From positions 9,238,001 through 9,302,000 of the forward strand of contig JAYKYS010000009.1 in NCBI GenBank assembly GCA_036924285.1: a DNA stretch of 64,000 nucleotides, in the 5' to 3' direction. The notes under the pieces are model-generated. The model was not told the origin of the DNA. It ran no database searches and was given only the letters and a program-made list of their open reading frames with translations. This document shows positions 35,110 to 46,734 of the stretch, piece after piece. The position numbers and the translations under genes are program-made. Numbering within the stretch: the first letter of the stretch is position 1; each line of letters starts with the position of its first letter. Source of the DNA: Asterella californica. Taxonomy: Eukaryota > Streptophyta > Marchantiopsida > Marchantiales > Aytoniaceae.

Positions 35110-35252
35110 TATTGCTGACTAGGTATTTGCGGCTCTTGGTGCTATACTAAGGATGCAAGGGGCCTGCTTGCTCATTATTTGTGAAAACTTATACGTACAG
35201 CGATCCATGTAAGGGGGTAGCTTAAGGGGCTAGCTTGTTTCTACGACTTGTT
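35110..35252. other. Flank of the left tandem array, also present at 53362-53490
   Basis: Matches 53362 onward in order: GACTAGGTATTTGC, CTATACTAAGGA-GCAAGGGG, CTGCTT-CTCATTATT, GAAAACTT-TACGTACA. The match ends about where element 2's LTR begins at 35253. Confidence 0.7.
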
Positions 35253-35975
35253 TGTCTTGACCCTCAGTCTCAAGATCGGACGCAAACGCGAACAATAGAA
35301 CCCTAGTGGACTTGCGCTAGGTTGTGAATGCTGCAAGTGAGACTTAACGGCTTGGCCGGAAAGTCGGGATCAGATGAACCCTAAGTGGTTCTTTGAACCA
35401 AGGTTGGAACATTGGGTTAAGACTTAAGGGCCAATCCCAAGACAACCTTAGACGAAGGATGACTTAAGGGGGCAAGTCTAGAAATGGATCGAAACATAGG
35501 TCTAAGACATAGATCTAAGATGTGGGTCGGAGATGTGAGTCCGAGACGCAGACGGATCGTGGTTCGAACGCTGATCCGATCCACAGGGTTCGAGTTTGGG
35601 TCTAGACCACAGGTTTTCAAAAAATGACTAAGTGTTAGAGCTCCAGTGACGTTTTAGATCGTGGATGGAGCTCTACGTAAGATCTCGAGACGAGTAAGAT
35701 GCCATTGGAAAGGTCTCGGCGAGAGCTTTCCAGTGATATGTAGAACTCCTTGAACTGACCTCCGAGCTGAGAATTATGGTTGATCTCGTGATCAGATTGT
35801 GATATAATTTTCGAGGATCAAAGAGAAGGGCGGGACCGCGGATCCGCAGAAGTATATATGAGGGGGGCTCGATGCCTGGGTGGGCCAGGACGAGTCGCCA
35901 GACCCCATGGTTTGACGGGTAGACTCTGGAGACATGAGGTGATGGTTGGACCGGTTCTTAGACACATTCCGGTCC

Positions 35976-36890
35976 TGTAAACCCTCCACGATCTCATCGA
36001 TCAACTACCCCCCTATCTCTCAACCTCCACGATCGTCATCGATGAATTTGCAAATGTCGAGCCTGTCTCTCACTCAGGGGTCACCTCTGATGGCTTTGAT
36101 GGAAGCACACCATGAATCTTGAAGGGAAAATGCTAAGTTCACTCATTCATACACCTACAAATTTATCAACTAAAAATCTCCATATACTCATCAACTAAAA
36201 TCCTCCATTCTAACGACGTCTCTCAAGTTCTCACATGCTAAAAATATCCCACACTCTCTATATTACTCTCAAGTTGTCATTACGACAATGTGAAAACAAG
36301 GATGAGGAGCTCTTCTCTACTCCTCTATTTATACATTCTAGGTTTTTACTTTGGTATCCTCTGGTAACTCAATCGTAACTACTTTTACCGGGTTTTACTA
36401 AGATATTACTTAAGATAAAAGCATTAATCACATGAGCTTCTTACCTTTTCACATGGGCTTATTCCTTCAAAGTCAACAATTTCTAGAAGGATTCTAGAAT
36501 ATTCTCAAGGAATCTCGAATTTCCACCCCCCCTCTACACTAGGACCCACTAAAAAGGAAACATGTGGAATCTCTTCTTGTTTTTAATGCCCACAAAGTCC
36601 ACAACTTTAATCCAACCACTAATATCAAGTCAAAAAGGAGATAAGGCATACTTTCCACCTCCTTTCTACCTTTTAGACAAGATGACAAGATAGTAGTGCT
36701 CACTCTTTAGGAAATATTTGAATTCTGCCAAAAGTACAGCTAAGTTTAACCATAACTAACTTTAGCTAGTCATGACTAACTTGATACCTCCTTAAAGTAC
36801 TTGAGCAGCAAATAAACATTCTCAACACTTAGTTATAACTAAATACCTTACTAATAGACAAACTTCCTATGTGTAACATAGGTCGTTACA
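35976..36890 (-). repeat. Element 1 3' LTR
   Basis: 915 bp, plus-strand ends TGTAAACCCTCC and GGTCGTTACA. On the minus strand a TATAAATA box (36326-36333) marks the likely transcription start region. The polypurine tract (minus: CAGGGGTAAAA) lies at 36891-36902. Confidence 0.95.
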
Positions 36891-38347
36891 TTTTACCCCT
36901 GGACTAAATTTTCGCTCCGTCCTCGGAGTGAAGAGAGAACTTTCGTCGATGAAACACTTCAACTTGTCATGATTTACCCGATCGAATCTCCTTCCTCCCA
37001 GCTCCTGAAGGTCATATGTGAAGTTGCTCCACACCTTATCTACAACAAAAGGACCAAAATATCTCGGAAGAAACTTCTTCCTAGCCCTCTTGAATCTGAT
37101 AGTATCATACAACATAACCCAATCTCTGACTTGAAAAGGTTTTACCTCCCTCTTGCCCAACCGTTTGTCGTAACTCTTCTTTTGATACGCCTGAGCTCGT
37201 TTCATCCGGATCATTGCTACCGCTCGGGTCTCTTCCAACTCCATGAGTTGATCTCTTCTTGATCTGACCACGTCTTCTCCCCTCGACCTTTTCAACTTTC
37301 GTTGAATAGTTTGAAAAGTATCCAATTCGAATTGGATCGGCAACTTGGACTCCACTCCATAAACCAGTCGAAATGAAGAGTACCCAGTAGAAGTCTTTGT
37401 TGTCGTTCGTAGCCTCTTATCCCATGTAGCCTCTTATCCCAAGTATGTTTCGCAATCTCAACACCAGCATCTTGGCCGAGCATCATACAAAGTGTAAGAT
37501 TGGTCTTCTCCGCAAGACCATTAGCATTTGGTTTGTATGAGGTCGTTACTCGTGGCTTGATAGAAAAGTGTTGTAGCATAGCAGTAGTCATGCTCCCTAC
37601 AAACTCTCCTCCTCTATCTGAGACCAACTCTAACGAACATCCAAATCTTGTGATGATCCTCTCCCATAGGAATTTACCTACTTCTGTTTCATTGGTCTCT
37701 CTCAAAGGTCTAGCCTCTACCCACTTGGTACAATAGTCAGTGGCGACTACAATGTATCTATTGCCTCGAGGTGTCTTATTAAGAGGACCTACAAAGTCAA
37801 TACCCCACTTCTCAAACGGCCTTAATACTGGAATTGATCTTAACGGAGGTGTTCTAGTAGACTTTAGAGCAAATGTTTGACATACGTCACAAGTTTTGCA
37901 ATAGTCTAAACACTCTTTGAAAATCTCTCTCCAGTGATAACCCGCATCCAAAATCTTGAAGGCTGTTATCTTATCAGCAAAGTGACCTCCGCAAACAGTT
38001 CCGTCGTGAAACTCGTGCATTAGCTTGAATGCCTCCTTCTGACCAACTGCTCTCCTTAGTAACCCATCTGCTCCTTGATGAAACAGAATTCCCTCCATCA
38101 TAGTGTAAGGTTTGCATCTCTTGATCAACGCGTTACGTTCTCGGGTATGCATACCTTCTGAAAAAGAGCCATCTGCAAGAAAACTCCAGATTTCCTTGTA
38201 CTCGTCCGGTATCTCCTCAATGCTTATGATGGTCATCGGATGTTCGTCTAGAAATGAATCATCAAACGGTTCTTCTCCCTCATCATCATAAGCCCTCGAC
38301 AAAAGATCAGCATCCGCATGCTTTTTCCCTGGTCTATCTTCGATCAC
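36867..38347 (-). pseudogene. Element 1 integrase (broken)
   Basis: Frame 38347-37292 covers the end of RNase H, the HHCC zinc domain (HEFHDGTVCGGH ... CKTCDVC) and the catalytic core: D in WGIDFVGPL, D in LVSDRGGEF, E in GLAEKTN. A 17-bp tandem duplication (37409-37441, GTAGCCTCTTATCCCA twice) shifts the frame, and the C-terminal domain continues in frame 37355-36867 with the GPY/F-type motif YFGPFVV. No chromodomain is seen. In active elements integrase inserts the cDNA into host DNA. Confidence 0.9.
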
Positions 38348-38408
38348 GTAATCGTATTCTGTTAGAAGGATCTTCCAACGAGCAATATGACCTTCGGCAT
38401 TAGGCTTA

Positions 38409-39534
38409 TTAAAGATATACTTTAAAGCCTTGTGATCTATGACTATGGAAAAATTTCCCTCCTAGCAAGTAGTGTCGAAATTTCTTCAATCCAAAGATCA
38501 CCGCTAATCCTTCTCGTTCAGTCACGAAGTAATTCTTCTCCGCTGGAACCATCTGCCTACTAGCATAAGCTATAGGATGATCATGCCCGTCTCCATCTAA
38601 CTGACTTAATGTACATCCGATTGCTACATTGGAGGCATCTGTATACAGAATAAATGCTTTACTCCACTCAAGTTTAGCAAGTATAGGAGCTGTCACCAAT
38701 GCCTTTTTCAGCTCCTCAAATGCTTCCTTTACCTTCTGATCATGCACTATCAAGTCAAAATCAACTCCCTTCTTCATGTACATAGTCAAAGCTATTGCTT
38801 TGTTTGAGAAGGAAAAGACAAACCTACGATAATATCCAACCATGCCAAGAAACTGTCTCAACTTTGTCAAGTTGATCGGAAATGGAAGATCCACAATCTT
38901 CTTCACCTCCTCAAGATCTACCGCAATTCCATTCTTGGAAATGATGTGTCCCAACAGTAGACCTTCTTCGCAGCCAAAGATGCACTTCCCTGGATTTAGA
39001 GAAGCGTTGGCTTGCTCCAACCGCTGCAAAACTTTGATCACATGATCAAAGTGGTCCTCCTTTCTTCCGTACACACAGAAATCGTCAATGAAATCCTGAA
39101 CAAACTTCCCTATGAATGGTTCAAACACCTTGTTCATGAACCTTTGAAACGTGGCCGGAGCATTACACAGTCCGAATGACATCACCCGAAATGCAAATGT
39201 TCCCCAAGGAGTAGTGAAAGTAGTCAACTGTTGGTACTCCTGTGCTATCTTGATCTGGTTATACCCACTATAACCATCACCAAAGCTGTACCACTCATGA
39301 CCAGCAACTTCCTCCAAAATCTCATCTATAAATGATAGAGGATAATAATCCTTCTTGGTAACTGCATTCAACTTCTTCTAGTCTATGCACACTCGCAGCT
39401 TACCATTCTTCTTCTTGACAATCACAATGGGTGAAACCCATTCTGAGTTCTCCACCTCATAGATGAAACTCGCCTCCTTCAACTTGTCTATCTCCTCCTT
39501 GACCATCATTGCTGTTGTAGGATTGACTCTTCTC
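38409..39534 (-). pseudogene. Element 1 reverse transcriptase/RNase H (broken)
   Basis: RT reads through motifs LPFxDxxL-like SFIDEIL, GYSGYNQI, AFRVMSFGLCNAPATFQRFM, the active site FIDDFCVY and the FLGMVGYYRRF block. RNase H starts at FILYTDASN. The tyrosine in the conserved CID-Y-KLNAV block is replaced by a stop (about 39376), another stop sits at 39534-39536, and a frameshift near 38455 breaks RNase H. RT catalytic Asp pair kept. Confidence 0.92.
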
Positions 39535-39536
39535 TA

Positions 39537-40310
39537 CTTCTGTCGAACTGGTCTTGCGTTTTCCTCCAATTCGATTCGATGAGTCTCGAGAGTCACCTCC
39601 TTCAAATCCTTGTAGCTGAAAGCAAACACATGGATATATTTTCGAAATATATCTAGGAATCTACTTTTCTCCTCTTGAGTAACATTGATACCAAACTTCA
39701 GGGTAGAGAGTCTTCTCACAATCTCTGCCTCACTCAACTCTTCTTTGTCAAGATCTTTCTCCACTGCTGGTCGAGGCAACAAGTCAATAGCACTAAGCTG
39801 ATGTAATGATTCATCTCGACCAAATCCTTTGTCCTCAGACGAGGATTCTTGATCGTAAGAATCTCCGGTATCTACTTCTGAGACACTTTGATCATCCTCC
39901 GTATCAGATTCCCAGTAGTCACTAGTGGGTCTATCAGAGTCAGAAGTCATAACTCCAACACCCGAGAGAGGAACTATCACTCTATGATCTCTAGGTCCAG
40001 TCCGTAAGTATCCCTTGTGCCACCTATCAGTGGTGCGCACAGCTCTCAACCAAGGTCTACCTAGGAGCAAATCATAACTAGAGTCCTTTAACACTTGAAA
40101 GGACATCAATGTGTGAACTCCCATCACAGACACGACCACCTTCTCTAACACACCAAGAGGTCTTACCCGTTGCTTGTTAGCCATCCCCACGACAATGCTA
40201 GCCGGACGAGTTGGTTCCATCCCCAACTTCTTCATCAACCTCTCTGATATGGCGTTTACAGCCGACCCTCCATCCACCAATACGTTGTCGTGATGTGAAT
40301 CATTTCACAT
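39537..40310 (-). pseudogene. Element 1 protease region (broken)
   Basis: A retropepsin-like domain with active-site pattern LVDGGSAVNAIS (about 40245-40290), then SYDLLLGRPWLR, the flap/C-terminal signature of plant Gypsy proteases. An acidic linker follows (39750-39950). The upstream part is lost at stops near 40310 and at the inserted LTR-like repeat. Confidence 0.88.
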
Positions 40311-40389
40311 AGTAAATGATTCACTTCTCTGTCAAGCGTTAGTCTCTCTGAGTGAAGTTAAGACCTCAGAGAAGTCCATTTTTGAAAGA

Positions 40390-41580
40390 TGTTATATATT
40401 TTGAGTCTTAGTAGGTTGATTACCATGTTGATAGGGCTTAAGTTCATGGGTTGTATTTGCGTGTCGTCCATGCACGCTTTCTAGCTGATTTAAGTTATTT
40501 TTCGGGGCTGTGTGTCATTTTAGGTAGTTTAAGTTTTATGCTGGCACTCTAGGGAGCTTCACGTGGTAGCCTATGAGTGTAGATAAGTTACCAGGTAGTT
40601 TAAGGCACAAAAGGACAGTCAAGTGGAGCTATGAACTCCCATTGGTCCATTTTTGTCTTTTGTAAAATTCTAATTTTAAAAATAGAGCTCTAGAGTGGAT
40701 TTCGAGCAATTGGTGAGGGTACTGCGAAATCTGAGAGCACAAGGAGATAGAGCTTGTCGTGCCAAGCACTCTCAGCGAAAAGTTTGATCGATTTGGAGCA
40801 ATAAAGAAGGAGTTATGGTTGATTGAAGTTCGATTTGTGTCAGAATTGCAGCACTTCTGTTGAAATTAGGGTTTTGAGTGTCATTTGCAGCAGAATTGAG
40901 GAAATCACTTCAAACCCTCGTGGTTGCGTTCATTGTCAGCCGGGCTACGACTGTCAAAAAAGTTTCAAGTGATTTGAGTTACTGAGTAATTCAGGGCGGC
41001 CGCTGAAGCAGAGGGGGTCTGTAAAGCTCGCAATCTAGAGCAGCAACTTCAGAGAACGAAATCTGGAGTTCTGTGTACAATCAGGAGGTCCAACTTCACA
41101 GGAGTGTTCAGCAAGCTGTGTACTGCAAATCTTGTAAGAAACTTCAAAATTGATCGAGCCAATCTCCTGTTATAGGTCGAAATAGATGGCTGGGTATCAG
41201 AAATTGTCATAATTTCTCTGTTCAGAAAGTTTCTACTCATATCTTGGTGCTCTGAATTGATCTCAAGTTGAAACTTCGTATGTGTATCCAGTAGGACCTC
41301 ATTGACATGTAGGAGAAGTTCTGAAGTCTAAACCTTCACATATTTCTCAATCCTGAGTGCCAAAGTTTGCCGTCAGATCTTATCGTTGCTAGTTAAGCCT
41401 TAACTTTGCTTCCTGAACATATCAGAAGAGCCAAAAGACTTGTATGAGCGTTTTTCAGTATCACCTTGTAACCTGACGCCTATCCTTTGAGCAAACCAAC
41501 CACAGTCAGGAGTCTAGTGCTTCCCTAAGTAGATTGAACGCAGCCTTCAAGCTCATATCACAGCAAGAATGTTTCGCCCT
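40390..41580 (+). repeat. LTR-like sequence, copy B, inside element 1
   Basis: Starts TGTTATATATTTTGAGTC at 40390 and is collinear with copy A (17972-19214) for over 1 kb, including TCGATTTGGAGCAATAAAGA. It separates element 1 gag from protease, so it is a later insertion, reduced to a single LTR. The right end is uncertain (41540-41606) and no target duplication could be matched. The layout also resembles the LTR of element 3 (shared GCCGTCAGATCTT block). Confidence 0.7.
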
Positions 41581-41628
41581 TTCCGAGGAAAACTCTCAAC
41601 TCTACAACGTCAAAGACGTAGTGACCAT

Positions 41629-43110
41629 TCAACCGGACTTCAATCTTTGAAGCCCTAGTGCATACCTCTGAAGCATGCTTTCCACCACACCAACTCCCAC
41701 AGACTTTGATGTCTTGCTCTTGGATTTCTTCTTCTTGCTTCTCTTAGAACTCAGTCCTCCTCTGAGTTCTCTTCGTAAGCTGGGATTAAGTGCGATCAGT
41801 TGTCCAACAGTGATGTTGGCTTTCTGAGCACCCACATCTTCAACCACATCATATCTCGCTTGAGAAGATGAAATGGTGAAATCCGTCATCCCCATCTTCC
41901 TTCTTGGCTCCCTTGGTGTACTCGAAACATTACTCGAACGAGTACTTTTACTTGCTGACTCTTCCATGAAAACCGGTTCATCAAAAAATCGAGTTCTTTT
42001 CCTTTCTTGAGCTAAAAGCTCCACCGGTGTATGAAAAGAGTTTGAACTCTCTCTTTTCTTGTAGACGGGATCTCGCACGACATCGATAGTAGCCACCCCC
42101 TTGTCTCGTCTTTGTGATGGATTTCCTCCACCCACATTCATTCTGACAGCTTCGACACCTCTTGCTCCGTTGTTAGGACAATTTCGCTGGAAAGGAGAAC
42201 CTCCACACGTCAAACAAGTGATTCCTCCAAAGTTACCTTGGTTGCCTCCAAAGTTACCTTGATTTCCTCGGTTGAGATTGTTGTCGTAACCTCTTTGACC
42301 TCATCCTCCACCTTTGTTCCTCCATTCTCGTAACTGCACCACGTTTATCTTGAGATCCGCAAGAGTATCGGTGATGCTCTTCAGCTCGGCATGAAAATCA
42401 GAGGTGGCTGTAGACATCGTTGTTGGGACAAACGGTCTTGGCACTACCGTTGGAGTAGGAGCTGACGTTGAAGCAATCACCAATTGTGATGGTGTAGGTG
42501 CGATCGTTGTGACTACACCAGGAGTCGGAGTCAACACCAGAGCAGCATGATGAGGTTGGATGATATCTCCTTCATCCAAACTCTCTTCCATACTTGTCGT
42601 AATCTTGATGACCTCCGCTTTGGTTGCTGGCTTCTCGTACCTCACTTGGGTTCGAATTGAAGGTCTCAATCCTCCCACCAAGTTCTTGGTCAACACTGCT
42701 CCAATCCTCGCCATCGTTAGTTCCACATTGTTTCCACTCTTCCGTAGGACCGTTCGAAACCGTTGCTCCAACTTATCCACCCTTTCGGCATATTGCCGAA
42801 CTTTCTCTTCGTCCCGTTGCTTCAAATGAGTAAGCTCCACCATGAGCTTCTCATAACTCTCTTCTGGAAGAAATTCTTTGACGAGTGCATTACTCAACGT
42901 CTCCCATGTGTCCTCAACTGCACCAGATGTCTTGCTCTTCACTCGGTCTTCATACCACGTAAGAGCAAAATCTTCTAAAAACTTTGGCAGTAACAACACC
43001 CATTCTTCCTGCTTTCTCACGTTGTTTCCGATGCAACCCTTTTTGAAATCTCGTACAAATGGTTCTACATCTTCATTGTCCTTCCCATGAAACATTGGTA
43101 ACTTCCCCAT
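41629..43110 (-). pseudogene. Element 1 gag
   Basis: Frame 43110-42301 is a capsid-type retrotransposon gag domain (patterns WVLLLPKFLEDFALTWYEDR, LVKEFLPEESYEKL, LTHLKQRDEEKVRQYAERVD), followed by a Thr/Pro-rich spacer. After one stop the same frame continues (42213-41629) with a defective zinc knuckle (CLTCGGSPFQRNC, lacking the usual His spacing) and a Ser/Lys-rich basic tail ending in a Lys-rich run. Gag packages the element RNA. Confidence 0.9.
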
Positions 43111-43323
43111 CTTGTAACTATTCTTTCTACCCTTCTAATTTTTGTGCAATAACTACTCGCTAAAAGAGTACGAACATCACCAATTCCATTCGTGAATAAT
43201 CTACCATAGGTAAAATAAAAGGAAATGGTTGTAACAACACCTCTTGTGCCATCTCTTCTCCCAAGGTAATCATGAGCTTGAGTCGCATCATCGTCTTCTC
43301 CACCATCCAAATGACGATCTCCA

Positions 43324-43815
43324 TCACAACTCAGCCGAGTCCTCTTTTGAAGTCGACAACTTCTCCGTCTCAGCTCTTTGAGTCTCGTCCAACTTCTCGA
43401 CTACTGACGTAAGTAGGGCGGCCACATCGACGCACTTGTGTCCTCTTGATAGATCACCCACTCCACAACTTGGACAAGGATCTTCTCCTAGAAGATGAAT
43501 TGGCGCTGGTGACGATGGATCAACTCGAAGACTTAAATCAGTAAACTCCCGCTTCCCTTTAGCTCTCTCGGTTTTGATTCTAGTTGGACAATTCACTACT
43601 TTATGTCCCAACTCTCTACACAAATAACACCACAAGTCGGTTTCTACTCTTCTCCTTGGAGATTCTACTTGAGATTTTGTGCTAAGGTTCTCAAACTCAA
43701 CGATAATCTCTTTCGAGCTCTCTCCGACGCTTACTATGACATCTAAACCTTGAGGAAGGTTTCTAAGTCTAACTTTCCAATCTTTCGAACTTCCACTCAT
43801 GTTGCACCTTCTCAA
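43324..43815 (-). CDS. Element 1 extra 5' ORF with CCHC zinc knuckle
   Basis: 163 residues upstream of gag on the same strand. Residues about 63-76 are CYLCRELGHKVVNC, a CX2CX4HX4C knuckle, and about 112-126 hold a second Cys/His cluster (CPSCGVGDLSRGHKC). It is separated from gag by a non-coding AT-rich gap of some 200 bases with stops. A zinc-knuckle ORF before gag is not the standard Gypsy layout, although some plant lineages (Tat/Ogre) do carry an ORF upstream of gag. Probably a nucleic-acid-binding accessory protein, or a displaced gag part. Confidence 0.7.
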   Translation of the reverse strand: MRRCNMSGSSKDWKVRLRNLPQGLDVIVSVGESSKEIIVEFENLSTKSQVESPRRRVETDLWCYLCRELGHKVVNCPTRIKTERAKGKREFTDLSLRVDPSSPAPIHLLGEDPCPSCGVGDLSRGHKCVDVAALLTSVVEKLDETQRAETEKLSTSKEDSAEL

Positions 43816-43938
43816 CCATTAAGTGAACAAAATATCTTTGAGGAAAATAACTCTACCTCACTTTCTTAACTCTTTCGAGCTTTATACTGAAAATCGTGTA
43901 TTATACATGCTATACACGAAATAAAATCTAATCTAAAA

Positions 43939-44256
43939 TTAAGAGTCCATGATGATATCCTCATGACCATCGTTTGTACTGATCCTAGCATACATCTTAA
44001 AGTCACTCTTGTAAAGATTACACTCTACTTTGCCAGGAGCATTCGTGGCCTCCACAGTGAATGTTGCTTTGAACTCAATCTTCTTCGCATCTACGCCGAT
44101 GCTCGCAAAAGCTCCTTGATATAGAGCAAAAAGGGCATCCCAACTGCAATAGATGCTTGATCGCAACGCCTCTATACTTAACTTTGGCTTTTCCGTCTCC
44201 GTTCTAACTCCCAAACGTCTCTTCTTCAACCTCGGCACTCGAACTGGATTCCTCAT
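43939..44256 (-). CDS. Element 1 small 5' ORF, unknown
   Basis: 105 codons on the minus strand, in the same frame as the next ORF but separated by AT-rich non-coding sequence. It is basic at the start (RLKKRRLGVR), then has patterns IEFKATFTVEATNAPGKVEC, and ends in an acidic tail. No domain recognised. Its place between primer-binding site and gag suggests an accessory ORF or the first exon of one. Confidence 0.5.
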   Translation of the reverse strand: MRNPVRVPRLKKRRLGVRTETEKPKLSIEALRSSIYCSWDALFALYQGAFASIGVDAKKIEFKATFTVEATNAPGKVECNLYKSDFKMYARISTNDGHEDIIMDS

Positions 44257-44932
44257 GACGTATCGTCAAGATCTCCTTGTATGTCGAACCGTATATCTCT
44301 TAATCGATAAGAGATCTCTCCATGATTTTTGTGATCTCCAGTAACTCAACCTCCAAGCTACTAACTAATGAAGTTTCAATAGAAAATTCCTTAATAAAAA
44401 GAGATGGTGCTGACTATACAAAGTTTCAGAGAACTGAAATTTGTATATTTTCACTTCTCTCATGACTTTCAACCCCCTCAACTTTGAAAATTCATGGCTC
44501 TCTCTCCATACCACCTTTTCTCCTGATTTTTGTTGTCTTAGATAGTTTATCAGCCAATCTACAGTCCTGGAAAGTTTCACTGGAAAATAAAATTCATAGA
44601 AAATCTGACAATGACTGTAAAACTTTTCCAGAGAGCAAAAATCCTCAAACTCGGAAATGTTTCTCCTCTAATAACTTCTCTCTCCTCCTTTCTCTACAAC
44701 TCTTGTTTCATCCCTTTTCAACTCTCCTCAAACTCTTTCTAAGTGAACAAGATGTAAAGAATAACCTCAAATGCGTCATAGATCACTACGGGATACACGA
44801 AAGGGTCTAATGTTGTTAACATCGCGTTAGCTCTCTCTCCTCCCAACGTTCTCTCCATGTGTTCTTTCATAATCTCTTTTTGTCTAATATAGAACTGAAC
44901 TCTAAACATTTTTAATGATCCCTTCAAGTGAG
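44257..44932 (-). other. Element 1 leader region
   Basis: Untranslated stretch between the primer-binding site and the first ORF. A 71-codon frame (44580-44365) has no recognisable content. Confidence 0.5.
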
Positions 44933-44950
44933 GTCTCGGCAACAGAACCA
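44933..44950 (-). other. Element 1 tRNA primer-binding site
   Basis: On the minus strand, four bases after the LTR end, TGGTTCTGTTGCCGAGAC begins with the TGG expected opposite a tRNA CCA end. The GTTGCCG-GA pattern resembles primer sites reported for other plant Gypsy elements. I have not matched it to a particular tRNA. Confidence 0.6.
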
Positions 44951-44954
44951 AAAA

Positions 44955-45867
44955 TGTAAACCCTCCACGATCCCATCGATCAACTACCCCCCCGATCTCT
45001 CAACCTCCACGATCGTCATCGATGAATCTGCAAATGTCGGGCCTGTCTCTCACTCAGGGGTCACCTCTGATGGCTTTGATGGAAGCACATCATGAATCTT
45101 GAAGGGAAAAATGTTAAGTTCACTCATTCATACACCCACAAACTTATCAACTAAAAATCTCCATAAACTCATCAACTAAAATCTTCCATTCTAACGACGT
45201 CTCTCAAGTTCTCACATGCTAAAAATATCCCACACTCTCTATATTACTCAAGTTGTCATTACGACGATGTGAAAACAAGGATGAGGAGCTCTTCTCTACT
45301 CCTGTATTTATACATTCTAGGTTTTTACTTTGGTATCCTCCGGTAACTCAGCCGTAATTACTTTTACCGGGTTTTACTAAGATATTATTTAAGATAAAAG
45401 CATTAATCACATGAGCTTCTTACCTTTTCACATGGGCTTATTCCTTCAAAGTCAACAACTTCTTGAAGGATTCTAGAATATTCTCAAGGAATCTCGAATT
45501 TCCACCCCCCTCTACACTAGGACTCACTAAAAAGGAAACATGTGGAATCTCTTCTTGTTTTTAATGCTCACAAAGTCCACAACTTTAATCCAACCACTAA
45601 TATCAAGTCAAAAAAGAGATAAGGGATACTTTCCACCTCCTTTCTACCTTTTAGACAAGATGACAATATAGTAGTGCTCACTCTAGGGAAATATCTGAAT
45701 TCTGTCAAAAGTACAGCTAAGTTTAACCATAACTAACTTTAGCTAGTCATGACTAACTTGATACCTCCTTAAAGTACTTGAGCAGCAAATAAACATTCTC
45801 AACACTTAGTTATAACTAAATACCTTACTAATAGACAAACTTCCTATGTGTAACATAGGTCGTTACA
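44955..45867 (-). repeat. Element 1 5' LTR
   Basis: 913 bp, same termini as the other LTR. The TATAAATA box on the minus strand is at 45305-45312. Followed on the plus strand by the GTCC duplication and the rest of element 2's LTR. Confidence 0.95.
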
Positions 45868-46734
45868 GTCCAGACTTGGACGTCTGGACTTAGGAACGAT
45901 GTAAGGAATGGAGCAAGACTAAAGAACGAGTCGGCAGGTTAGACCACCGTTCGAGAGCTTAGACCCGGATGGACATCACGGACGATTGGACCGCTAGGTG
46001 TGTTGGAGGCACCGTTTAGGACCCTAGACTTTATGGGAAGTCCGTCCCAAGTCATATTGTGACTTGCTCATGTTTGGGACCGACCTAGGCGGATCTAGGT
46101 CGGGACTTAGGGAATACTGAGCTTGATGATTAAGGAGACGGTCCAGCTCCGGTCCGGACCAAATAGAATTAAGGTAAGTGGTGCATGGACGCTAACTTGT
46201 GATTATGATTTGCAAGTTAGCGGTGTGAATTTCATGATCTACAGAGCAAGAGCTTCTGCTGGCGCAACCATGAGCTATCATAAATACTGGAAAGTGATCC
46301 CGCGGTAGACAATGGATCTTAATGACGAATGGATGCGCAAGTGGAAGATCAGGAGCACAAAAGGGCTCTCCGTTCATGCCTATCACTCGCACTGCCGCTT
46401 ACTTCATCCGATGATACTGATCACACTCACACTAGACTTGGATACTCTACACTCCATATCCAAAGCTCCGCGCACCTCTCTACTTATACAACAACTTCGC
46501 ATATGACGACAAGAGTACTACTCTTATCTCCACTCAGCAGAGAGTACACGGATCGTCCACGTGGAGTCTTATCTTTTAACACGATAAGGTCCCAGTGGCT
46601 CCTCAACATCAAAACACGTACGATAAGGATATGTGGTGGTTTCACACCCTAGCCAATCCACAACACGACATCCACCCCCTCTAAACCCTGCATCCTCCGG
46701 TATGCACCAACCTAATCATACGTTGTGGTTGGCA

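Larger units (their letters stand above)
35976..45867 (-). mobile_element. Element 1: Ty3/Gypsy retrotransposon, 9.9 kb
   Basis: Two LTRs in direct orientation (35976-36890, 44955-45867), both TGTAAACCC...GTTACA on the plus strand, flanked by the 4-bp duplication GTCC (35972-35975, 45868-45871). Minus-strand order from the 5' end: LTR, primer-binding site, two small ORFs (one with zinc knuckles), gag, protease, RT/RNase H, integrase, polypurine tract, LTR. This is the Gypsy order (integrase last). Coding regions contain stops, frameshifts and an inserted LTR-like repeat, so the copy is inactive. LTRs differ by a few per cent by eye, older than element 3 and younger than element 2, in whose LTR it sits. 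Confidence 0.95.
35253..46670 (-). mobile_element. 3' LTR of element 2, split by element 1
   Basis: Minus-oriented LTR of about 1,520 bp in two pieces, 46670-45872 and 35975-35253, with element 1 lying between. On the minus strand it begins TGTCGTGTTGTGGATTGG next to the polypurine tract at 46671-46685, and ends GAGGGTCAAGACA. The start matches element 3's LTR start (TGTCCTGTTGTGGG), and both are preceded by CCGGAGGATG and a G-rich polypurine tract. A promoter-like TATATATAC lies near 35853 (minus). The flank next to the LTR end (TTGTT at 35248-35252) has no partner visible, since the 5' LTR is missing. Confidence 0.85.

Noticed and set aside
40390..41606. Exact target-site duplication for LTR-like copy B
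   Set aside because: Candidate right ends at CTACA or CATATCACA do not give flanks matching the left AAAGA; the right border is therefore left approximate.
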